Position numbers and translations under genes: made by a program. From NCBI GenBank assembly GCA_037833965.1, contig AP031355.1, positions 24,701,501 to 24,765,500 on the forward strand: 64,000 nucleotides of DNA, in the 5' to 3' direction. Shown here piece by piece: positions 27,309 to 36,305 of this stretch; the stretch's first letter is position 1; every line of letters starts with the position of its first letter. The notes below the pieces were generated by a model. That model did not search any database. It saw nothing but the letters and a program-made list of their open reading frames with translations, and was not told where the DNA came from. This stretch comes from Marchantia polymorpha subsp. ruderalis (Eukaryota > Streptophyta > Marchantiopsida > Marchantiales > Marchantiaceae).

Positions 27309-30300
27309 CTACACGCCTGCACGGAACCACGCTACACTACACTCCGCGGAACCTGTACTACGTCTCCTGCGCGGCCGACTGCCGCGCACTAACTCCCTAC
27401 CCTGCCAATCTTCCGCTCGACTGCGCAGTCCCAAACGCTGCAACGCCGCGGACACCTCCACTTCGAGGGCGGACATGGTATCCTGTGCCTTCGACAGAAA
27501 GGCATCGAGCTTCTTTGCTACCTTCCGCCGACTCCTACTGTCGCCTGACAACAACCCGGCTGCGCGCAATTCAAACTCACGCAGTGTGAGTTTCTCTTGC
27601 GCCCTCACTTCCCAGTGGGCGTAGCCCTTGAGACAGTGGGCGACACGCCTCGCCGTCTCCACCTTCGTGCGATCCGCCTCCTTCCTGCGATCCTCTTCAA
27701 TTATCACTAATTGCGATTCGGCTTCAGCACGTTGCGCTCTCAATTCGCCACACTCTGACTGTAACCTGCGGATTAACTCTTCATCCGCCTGCCGTGCGAG
27801 CTGACATTGTTCCAACAACCGCGTCTGTCGCACGAGCTCCTCTGACAAAATCCGATTCTGGGCCTGCTCAGAAATGAGTGCTTCCTTGACCTTCACCTGC
27901 TCCTTGGTGAGCTCGTCCAGTTTCTCCTCCTTCATCTTCTCGGAGTGCTTGTAGAATTTCTGATTAAGTTTGTACTGACCCCACAAGCATGCATGCTTCT
28001 CCTTCAAGTCCTTCAACTCCTGGTCCACTCTAGCTAACAGCTTGCTGGTGTGGACTTTAGTGCGAGTCCGCCTGCGCACTAACTCGATGTAAGATCCCGG
28101 CTGGAGTGGGTCGGCGTATTTATCGACCTTGCGATCCAAGTACCTCAGCAACGGAATCACCTGCTCAGAGAGCGCCGCCGCCGGCGCTCCAACAATTTCC
28201 TCCTCCTCCTCCTTGGTGTCTTCTGCTCCTGACATTTCTTCCGTGGAGCCTCCGTCGTCATCATCCGAGTGGAGAATTTCAGTCGCCATTGATTGCGTCG
28301 GCGACTGCCCCGAGTGGGGCTGCACGTCATCGACGTGTGCTGCCTGCGAAGGCACGGCTGCAGCCTCGCTGCTCGTCGCCAAAATGTCTAAGGCGGAAGG
28401 CGAATGTACCCGTGCGGCATCCCCGTCTCTCGCTTGTTGGTTGTCTACCGCGTCCTCTCTGCCGCCGTCGCCCGCCGCCGAAGGCGATCTAGCGGAGGGT
28501 GGCTGCGCGGGGTTTGATTGCGCATCGCGCATCGAAATTTCATCCCGCGGACAGTCACTCCGCTCCTCCGTCTGTTGCTGCTCCCTTGATCGGTCCGTGG
28601 AGGCTGTGCCCGGCCCGTGCGCAGGCGCAATTGCCGGCGCCTTGTCCGCCGCATGCGTAGCGCCGCGGACATCCATCGCCGAAGGCGACATGGCCGGGGG
28701 CCGCTCGCCCGATGTCCCTTGGCCTATAGGCCCTACCGCCGAAGGCGCATCTATCGGCGGACTTCCCGCCGATGGTGCGGCCTCCGCACGTTCCCTGCTT
28801 GTATCTCCTCGGCTCGAAGGCCCTGGCGCCGAAGGCGCAAATTGCGGCGCGTGGTGCGCCGGAGGGTCTGGCCCCGAGGGCCGGTGTCTCGTAGGCGGTT
28901 CTTCCGCCGGCTCCTTCCCCTTCCTACGTTGGAACGGGGGTGATTCTTGCCTGTGCACAGGCGGCACGTGTGGAGGTGTCCTGTGCACAGGCGGACTGCT
29001 CCTTCCCACGCGTAAGCGTAGATCCACGTCCACTTGTGATCGCCTGTCCGCGGAGGCTCGTCTGTGCGCAAACGGAACATTTGTCCGCATCGCACGTGGT
29101 AACTCCGGAGGCCCTTGGCCCGTAGACGGCCTCTCTCCCGTCGAGGTTGCAGCGTGGCCCGTTGCTCCTGCGGTCGTCCGCGCTTCCTCATGCTTCTCTG
29201 GCGACGCACTTCCTTTCTCCGTCGCAATCGTCGCCGTGTCCGCACTGTCGGCTGGTAACACCAGTCTGCGTGCCTTCTGCTTCGGCCGGCTGTATGACTC
29301 GCACAGCGGCCGCGGTCGAATGGGAGCAGAGGGTTCTTGATGCTGCTCCTCTTCAGACTCTTCCCTCCATCGCCGCTTCCGCGGCACTCGTGCTGCAGGA
29401 GTGTGTCTCCCTTCGTCCCTCCGCCTTGATGGGGTAGAAGACGGTGACTCCTCTGCATCAGTGTCGACCTCATTCTCCCGCACATACTTCCCAGGATGGT
29501 CGATGGACAATGGCGGAAAATGTTCAAGCTCCGCCGCTGTCAAACAATTCCGCTGTCGATAAAAATTGATGAGGAAAGGAGAAAGATGGTTTAGAGTTCC
29601 CCCCTTCTCCTCAAACGCGTGCTGTCGCATCACCCTGTGCAGGATGCTCGCCCAGTGAATTGGAGTTCCCTCGATGACGCACTCCACAAAAGAGACCTGC
29701 CACAATGTGATGTAGCAGGCGCGGTGCGGCTGCAGTAATTGCATCAGCGCCGCGGACAAAGTCTGGCGAAATCGATCCTTGTAATCACGGGTCCTGTACC
29801 CATTCTTGGTAGACCTCCCGGTCTTGAACAGCTCCACAAATTGCGCCTCTTCCTGCTTGGTCACCTTGATGCTCTCACTGTCAAAAAGGAGATGCCCTGG
29901 CATGCCAGCACATCTTCCCAACGCCTGCGCCCAATCTTGGACTGTCCACCGGTCAACATGCGGACGCAATCCGCGCGAGGGTGGTCCCTGTGGCTCTAGC
30001 CACTCGCGCACCATATTCGCACAGATGTAGTTCCATCCCCATAGCAAGAAATCGAGCTTTCTTGCTATTAAGCGCTCCTCGAAAGCGCGCAGCCCGTTCT
30101 GTGGTAGGCGAAGTGGCACCATCCGCAATCTGCTCGGTCTCGTCATTGCGTTCCTGGGGTTCGCTCGCCCGCTCATTCTACTTCCGCACCGCCCGAGCGC
30201 CTTTCTCTCTCGGCAAACTCTAATCGCCCTCAATTCCAAGTCACGCGCATTCACTTCTCCCTCAATCAACAAGAAATCTCCTGTGCGGCGACGTCGAGAA

Positions 30301-30398
30301 TGTTCAGCAGCCAGCAGATGGATGCGCGCAGCGCGCACAAGAGATTGGAATCGCGAATTCAAGAATGGGATGTTCTCCGCCGCCCGGTCGAAGGTCAT
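27309..30398 (-). CDS. ORF1-A, complete U3-encoded protein, 1029 aa
   Basis: Second full-length open ORF1-A, starting MTFDRAAENIPFLNSRF and ending SVAWFRAGV as in the E1 copy. Conserved N-terminal domain (about 92-320), disordered middle, acidic patch and C-terminal coiled coil are all present. The shorter length comes from fewer palindrome units in the middle and one shorter Arg/Ser-rich segment, with the frame kept. That a long ORF stays open in an LTR a few percent older than E1 suggests that it was selected in the parent element. Function unknown. Confidence 0.83.
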   Translation of the reverse strand: MTFDRAAENIPFLNSRFQSLVRAARIHLLAAEHSRRRRTGDFLLIEGEVNARDLELRAIRVCRERKALGRCGSRMSGRANPRNAMTRPSRLRMVPLRLPQNGLRAFEERLIARKLDFLLWGWNYICANMVREWLEPQGPPSRGLRPHVDRWTVQDWAQALGRCAGMPGHLLFDSESIKVTKQEEAQFVELFKTGRSTKNGYRTRDYKDRFRQTLSAALMQLLQPHRACYITLWQVSFVECVIEGTPIHWASILHRVMRQHAFEEKGGTLNHLSPFLINFYRQRNCLTAAELEHFPPLSIDHPGKYVRENEVDTDAEESPSSTPSRRRDEGRHTPAARVPRKRRWREESEEEQHQEPSAPIRPRPLCESYSRPKQKARRLVLPADSADTATIATEKGSASPEKHEEARTTAGATGHAATSTGERPSTGQGPPELPRAMRTNVPFAHRRASADRRSQVDVDLRLRVGRSSPPVHRTPPHVPPVHRQESPPFQRRKGKEPAEEPPTRHRPSGPDPPAHHAPQFAPSAPGPSSRGDTSRERAEAAPSAGSPPIDAPSAVGPIGQGTSGERPPAMSPSAMDVRGATHAADKAPAIAPAHGPGTASTDRSREQQQTEERSDCPRDEISMRDAQSNPAQPPSARSPSAAGDGGREDAVDNQQARDGDAARVHSPSALDILATSSEAAAVPSQAAHVDDVQPHSGQSPTQSMATEILHSDDDDGGSTEEMSGAEDTKEEEEEIVGAPAAALSEQVIPLLRYLDRKVDKYADPLQPGSYIELVRRRTRTKVHTSKLLARVDQELKDLKEKHACLWGQYKLNQKFYKHSEKMKEEKLDELTKEQVKVKEALISEQAQNRILSEELVRQTRLLEQCQLARQADEELIRRLQSECGELRAQRAEAESQLVIIEEDRRKEADRTKVETARRVAHCLKGYAHWEVRAQEKLTLREFELRAAGLLSGDSRSRRKVAKKLDAFLSKAQDTMSALEVEVSAALQRLGLRSRAEDWQGRELVRGSRPRRRRSTGSAECSVAWFRAGV

Positions 30399-31645
30399 GG
30401 TCGGCTCTTGCTCGTGAAGAACGTCTCACTTGATGGCCGCGCCGGCTGTACGCTGGAATGGTCTTCGCTCTCACGCGCGGCTTCACGCTCCGCCGTCGTC
30501 GATTAAACTCTCACGCTCGAATTGGCGGATTTGAACTCCGCGAGCGTATTACCCCGCGGACATGGGGGCGTAGCGCCGAAGGCGAGTTTTCCGCCTTGCG
30601 CGGTACACTTGTTCGTACCGCCCCTCGGCCAATCCCCCTCTGCCTTGACGCGTGTGTCCGCATGTCGGACAAAAGTTCAACTCCTGCCTGTGCGCAGGCA
30701 GACTCCTCGGCGGATTCTCCGCCGGCGCGGAACTTGAACATCCTCCTGTGCACAGGCGTTCGCCTGTGCGCAGGCGAAGTTCGTGCGCGGCGCTGCGCTG
30801 GCGCGGAAGGCGTTGACCGTGGTCAGCCGTCTCCGTCCAGTCTGTCCGTTCCTTGTCTCTTCGTCGGCGCTTCCGCCGCCGCAACTCCGTCCGTCCAAGA
30901 GCGCATCCACCCGTCCCATCCGAATGGTCCGTACCGATTTGATTACTCTGGCGGCTCTTCCGCCGTACGCGGCGCTGCGCTGGCGCGGAAGGCGCTGTAC
31001 ACTTTCTACCTCACAAGGCGCATTTCTAGGGCCCAAGGCGGATTTTCCGCCGACGCCGAAGCGCCTGTGCACAGGCGCGCGCCTGTGCGTAGGCGAACTT
31101 CGCGCCTTCCCTAACCCTACTTCGCCTGTGCACAGGCAAACGCCTTCGTCCGCGCATAGGACAAAACTTGATTCCCCCTTCCGCGTAGGCGGAATTCGCG
31201 CCGGTGGCGAACTCTTTCCGCCGTAGGCGACCGCCTCCGTTTCTTCCAATAGTGATAACTCCCTAAGTCCTCATCCGTTCCAAGCGTTCTTGGACTCGTT
31301 GGAATCAGTGCGTCGAGCTCTTTCCAACGGGACCCTAACTTGGTCAAGGCGCCCGAGGGTTGACGTAATTATGGAGGGTTTCCCTACAGCCGCGGACGCA
31401 ACCTCCGAAGGCGGGTTTTGCGCCTTGCGTCGTAGGGGTCCTAACTGCAGAGCTCGCAGGGAGGGTGGTGCCTGTCCTTACTGCTGCACCCCAAATCCCA
31501 GATTCTACAAGATCCCTCGAGGATCCCCGCGATCTTCCGGATTCACTCTGTTTTGATGTACCGAAGGCTATTTACAATGCTGCCAGGGTACAGTTTTCCA
31601 AAAATGTTTTAATTTCCTCAAAATTGCCAAAAGTGGGGTACCACA

Positions 31646-33219
31646 CGGCGCGGCCATCAAGTGAGACGTCCTCCACGAGCAAGAGCCGACCATGACCTTC
31701 GACCGAGCGGCGGAGAGCGTCCCATTCTTGAATTCGCGATTCCAATCTCTTGTGCGCGCTGCGCGCATCCATCTGCTGGCTGCTAAACATTCTCGACGTC
31801 GCCGCGCAGGGGATTTCTTGGTGATTGAGGGAGAAGTGAGCGCGCGGGATTTGGAATTGAGGGCGATTAGAGTTTGCCGAGAGAGAAAGGAGCTCGGGCG
31901 GTGCGGAAGTAGAATGAGCGGGCGAGTGAACTCCAGGAACGCAATGACGAGACCGGGCAGATTGCGGATGGTGCCACTTCGCCTACCACAGAACGGGCTG
32001 CGCGCTTTCGAGGAGCGCTTAATAGCAAGAAAGCTCGATTTCTTGCTATGGGGATGGAACTACATCTGTGCGAATATGGTGCGCGAGTGGCTAGAGCCAC
32101 AGGGACCACCCTCGCGCGGATTGCGTCCGCATGTTGATCGGTGGACAGTCCAAGATTGGGCGCAGGCATTGGGAAGATGTGCCGGCATGCCAGGGCATCT
32201 CCTTTTCGACAGTGAGAGCATCAAGGTGACCAAGCAGGAAGAGGCGCAATTTGTGGAGCTGTTCAAGACCGGGAGGTCTACCAAGAATGGGTACAGGACC
32301 CGTGATTACAAGGATCGATTTCGCCGGACTTTGTCCGCGGCGCTGATGCAATTACTGCAGCCACACCGCGCCTGCTACATCACATTGTGGCAGGTCTCTT
32401 TTGTGGAGTGCGTCATCGAGGGAACTCCAATTCACTGGGCGAGCATCCTGCACAGGGTGATGCGACAGCACGCTTTTGAGGAGAAGGGGGGAACTCTAAA
32501 CCATCTCTCTCCTTTCCTCATCAATTTTTATCGACAGCGGAATTGTTTGACAGCGGCGGAGCTTGAGCATTTTCTGCCGTTGTCCGTCGACCATCCCGGG
32601 AAGTATGTACGGGAGAATGAGGTCGACACTGAGACAGAGGAGTCACCGACTTCTACCCCATCAAGGCGGAGGGACGAAGGGAGAAACACTCCTGCAGCAC
32701 GAGTGCCGCGGAAGCGGCGATGGAGAGAAGAGTCCGAAGAGGAGCAGCATCAAGAATCCTCTGCTCCCATTCGACCGCGGCCGCTGTACGAGTCATACAG
32801 CCGGCCGAAGCAGAAGGCACGCAGACTGATGTTACCAGCCGACAGTGCGGACACGGCGACGATTGCGACGGAGAAAGGAAGTGCGTCGCCAGAGAAGCAT
32901 GAGGAAGCGCGGACGACCGCAGGAGCAACGGACCACGCTGCAGCCTCGACGGGAGAGAGGCCGCCTACGGGCCAAGGGCCTCCGGAGTTACCACGTGCGT
33001 TGCGGACAGATGTTCCGTTTGCGTACAGACGAGACTCCGCGGACGGACGAGCCTCCGCGGACAGGCGATCACAAGTGGACGTAGATCTACGCTTACGCGT
33101 GGGAAGGAGCAGTCCGCCTGTGCACAGGTCATCTCCACACGTGCCGCCTGTGCACAGGCAGGAATCACCCCCGTTCCAACGTAGGAAGGGGAAGGAGCCG
33201 GCGGAAGAACCGCCTACGA
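31646..33219 (+). repeat. Left arm of a large inverted repeat (LTR-A, part of ORF1)
   Basis: LTR-A sequence from 46 bp before the ORF1 start to the palindrome-rich middle, plus orientation. It pairs with 33466-35069; by eye the arms are very similar, with one 30-bp palindrome-unit difference. The 246 bp between the arms (33220-33465) continue the left-arm sequence of ORF1. Confidence 0.88.
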
Positions 33220-33460
33220 GACACCGGCCCTCGGGGCCAGACCCTCCGGCGCACCACGCGCCGCAATTTGCGCCTTCGGCGCCAAGGCCTTCGAGCCGAG
33301 GAGATACGAGCAGGGAGCGTGCGGAGGCCGCACCATCGGCGGGTAGTCCGCCGATAGATGCGCCTTCGGCGGTAGGGCCTATAGACCAAGGGACATCGGG
33401 CGAGCGGCCCCCGGCCATGTCGCCTTTGGCGATGGATGTCCGCGGCGCTACGCCTACGCT
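31692..33460 (+). pseudogene. ORF1-A fragment in the left arm (N-terminal ~590 residues)
   Basis: Starts MTFDRAAESVPFLNSRF; the conserved domain is complete (LRLPQNGLRAF ... GTLNHLSPFLINFY) and the disordered middle is partial. The acidic patch and coiled coil are missing because the LTR sequence turns round here. The frame runs on by chance into the antisense of the other arm, so the long open frame that can be read is not a natural protein. Confidence 0.8.
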
Positions 33461-33465
33461 ACGAG

Positions 33466-35023
33466 TCGTAGGCGGCTCTTCCGCCGGCTCCTTCCCCTTC
33501 CTACGTTGGAACGGGGGTGATTCTTGCCTGTGCACAGGCGGCACGTGTGGAGGTGTCCTGTGCACAGGCGGCACGTGTGGAGGTGTCCTGTGCACAGGCG
33601 GACTGCTCCTTCCCACGCGTAAGCGTAGATCTACGTCCACTTGTGATCGCCCATCCGCGGAGGCTCGTCCGTCCGCGGAGTCTCGTCTGTGCGCAAACGG
33701 AACATCTGTCCGCAACGCACGTGGTAACTCCGGAGGCCCTTGGCCCGTAGGCGGCCTCTCTCCCGTCGAGGCTGCAGCGTGGTCCGTTGCTCCTGCGGTC
33801 GTCCGCGCTTCCTCATGCTTCTCTGGCGACGCACTTCCTTTCTCCGTCGCAATCGTCGCCGTGTCCGCACTGTTGGCTGGTAACACCAGTCTGCGTGCCT
33901 TCTGCTTCGGCCGGCTGTATGACTCGTACAACGGCCGCGGTCGAATGGGAGCAGAGGGTTCTTGATGCTGCTCCTCTTCGGACTCTTCTCTCCATCGCCG
34001 CTTCCGCGGCACTCGTGCTGCAGGAGTGTTTCTCCCTTCGTCCCTCCGCCTTGATGGGGTAGAAGTCGGTGACTCCTCTGCATCAGTGTCGACCTCATTC
34101 TCCCGTACATACTTCCCGGGATGGTCGACGGACAACGGCGGAAAATGCTCAAGCTCCGCCGCTGTCAAACAATTCCGCTGTCGATAAAAATTGATGAGGA
34201 AAGGAGAGAGATGGTTTAGAGTTCCCCCCTTTTCCTCAAAAGCGTGCTGTCGCATCACCCTGTGCAGGATGCTCGCCCAGTGAATTGGAGTTCCAATGAT
34301 GACGCACTGCACAAAAGAGACCTGCCACAATGTGATGTAGCAGGCGCGGTGTGGCTGCAGTAATTGCATCAGCGCCGCGGACAAAGTCCGGCGAAATCGA
34401 TCCTTGTAATCACGGGTCCTGTACCCATTCTTGGTAGACCTCCCGGTCTTGAACAGCTCCACAAATTGCGCCTCCTCCTGCTTGGTCACCTTGATGCTCT
34501 CACTGTCGAAAAGGAGATGCCCTGGCATGCCGGCACATCTTCCCAATGCCTGCGCCCAATCTTGGACTGTCCACCGATCAACATGCGGACGCAATCCGCG
34601 CGAGGGTGGTCCCTGTGGCTCTAGCCACTCGCGCACCATATTCGCACAGATGTAATTCCATCCCCATAGCAAGAAATCGAGCTTTCTTGCTATTAAGCGC
34701 TCCTCAAAAGCGCGCAGCCCGTTCTGTGGTAGGCGAAGTGGCACCATCCGCAATCTGCCCGGTCTCGTCATTGCGTTCCTGGGGTTCGCTCGCCCGCTCA
34801 TTCTACTTCCGCACCGCCCGAGCTCCTTTCTCTCTGGGCAAACTCTAATCACCCTCAATTCCAAATCACGCGCACTCACTTCTCCCTCAATCACCAAGAA
34901 ATCTCCTGTGCGGCGACGTCGAGAATGTTTAGCAGCCAGCAGATGGATGCGCGCAGCGCGCACAAGAGATTGGAATCGCGAATTCAAGAATGGGACGTTC
35001 TCCGCCGCCCGGTCGAAGGTCAT
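33466..35023 (-). pseudogene. ORF1-A fragment in the right arm (N-terminal ~510 residues)
   Basis: Starts MTFDRAAENVPFLNSRF; conserved domain complete, disordered middle partial, C-terminal half absent. It shares small variants with the left arm against other family A copies, so both arms derive from one LTR. Two PPHVPPVHR units here against one in the left arm. Confidence 0.8.
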
Positions 35024-36268
35024 GGTCGGCTCTTGCTCGTGGAGAACGTCTCACTTGATGGCCGCGCCGGCTCTACGCTGGAACGGTCTCCGCTCTCACG
35101 CGCGGCTTCACGCTCCGCCGTCGCCGATTAAACTCTCACGCTCGAATTGGCGGATTTGAACTCCGCGAGCGTATTACCCCGCGGACATGGGAGCGTAGCG
35201 CCGAAGGCGAGTTTTCCGCCTTGCGCGGTACACTTGTTCGTACCGCCCCTCGGCCAATCCCCTTCTGCCTTGACGCGTGTGTCCGCATGTCGGACAAAAG
35301 TTCAACTCCTGCCTGTGCGCAGGCGGACTCCTCGGCGGATTCTCCGCCGGCGCGGAACTTCATCCTCCTGTGCACAGGCGCTCGCCTGTGCGCGGGCGAA
35401 TTCCGTGCGCGGCGTCGCGCTGGCGCGGAAGGCGTTGACCGTGGTCAGCCGTCTCCGTCCAGTCTGTCCGTTCCTTGTCTCTTCGTCGGCGCTTCCGCCG
35501 CCGCACTCCGTCCGTCCCAGAGCGCATCCACCCGTCCCGTCCGCATGGTCCGTACGGATTTGATTACTCTGGTGGCTCCTTGCTCGTCCGCGGCGCCGCG
35601 CTGGCGCGGAAGGCGCCGTACACTTTCTACCTCACAAGGCGCATTTCTAGGGCCCAAGGCGGATTTTCCGTCGACGCCGAAGCGCCTGTGCACAGGCGAA
35701 CGCCTGTGCGTAGGCGGACTTCGCGCCTCCCCAATCCCTACTTCGCCTGTGCACAGGCGAACGCCTTCGTCCGCGCATAGGACAAAACTTGATTCCCCCT
35801 TCCGCGTAGGCGGAATTCCCGCCGGTGGCGAACTCCTTCCGCCGAAGGCGACCGTCTCCGTATCTTCCAATAGTGATAACTCCCTAAGTCCTCATCCGTT
35901 CCAAGCGTTCTTGGACTCGTTGGAATCAGTGCGTCGAGCTCTTTCCAACGAGACCCTAACTTGGTCAAGGCGCCCGAGGGTTGACCTAATTATGGAGGAT
36001 TTCCCTACCGCCACGGACGCAACCTCCGAAGGCGGGTTTTGCGCCTTGCGTCGCAGGGATCCTAACTGCAGAGCTCGCAGGGAGGGTGGTGCCTGTCCTT
36101 ACTGCTGCACCCCAAATCCTAGATTCTACAAGATCCCTCGAGAATCCCCGCGATCTTCCGGATTCACTCTGTTTTGATGTACCGAAGGCTATTTACAATG
36201 CTGCCAGGGTACAGTTTTTTCCAAAAATGATTTAATTTCCTCAAAATTACCAAAAGTGGGGTACCACA
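33466..36268 (-). repeat. 3' LTR of E3 (family A), first 2.8 kb; right arm of the inverted repeat
   Basis: Starts TGTGGTACCCCAC at 36268 reading left. 35024-36268 is U3 without a gene, with palindromes and a perfect 10-bp stem CTCGTTGGAA / TTCCAACGAG (35916-35925, 35943-35952). 33466-35069 is the right arm. R, U5 and TATA are missing. Confidence 0.88.
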
Positions 36269-36270
36269 TG

Positions 36271-36281
36271 CTCCCCTCCTC
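36271..36281 (-). promoter_or_regulatory. Polypurine tract of E3
   Basis: GAGGAGGGGAG on the minus strand, two bases before the LTR start; otherwise as in E1. Confidence 0.87.
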
Positions 36282-36305
36282 AATTGTGAGCGCCCACGCG
36301 AACAC

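Larger units (their letters stand above)
26295..31645 (-). repeat. Complete family A LTR without a partner (5351 bp)
   Basis: Both termini are exact (TGTGGTACCCCAC at 31645 reading left, GGGTTATTACA at 26295). The left flank is family B U5 (GAGGA), the right flank is U3-A sequence in the opposite direction (CGGCG), so there is no 5-bp target duplication. Gene-free parts: 26295-27308 (U5, R, TATA, CA repeat at about 26492-26516) and 30399-31645 (U3 with palindromes). It is a few percent diverged from the E1 LTRs, hence older than E1. Confidence 0.9.

Noticed and set aside
28129-29340. 403-aa open frame on the strand opposite ORF1-A (and similar antisense frames at 640-1497, 11788-12678, 17510-18043)
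   Set aside because: Antisense of the GC-rich, palindrome-filled ORF1 middle; palindromes keep both strands open. No conserved start or domain, and it is interrupted in other copies.
31692-35023. Two 757-aa frames of equal length on opposite strands (31692-33965 and 32750-35023)
   Set aside because: Mirror images produced by the inverted repeat; each runs from real ORF1 into antisense sequence. Only the ORF1 parts are reported.
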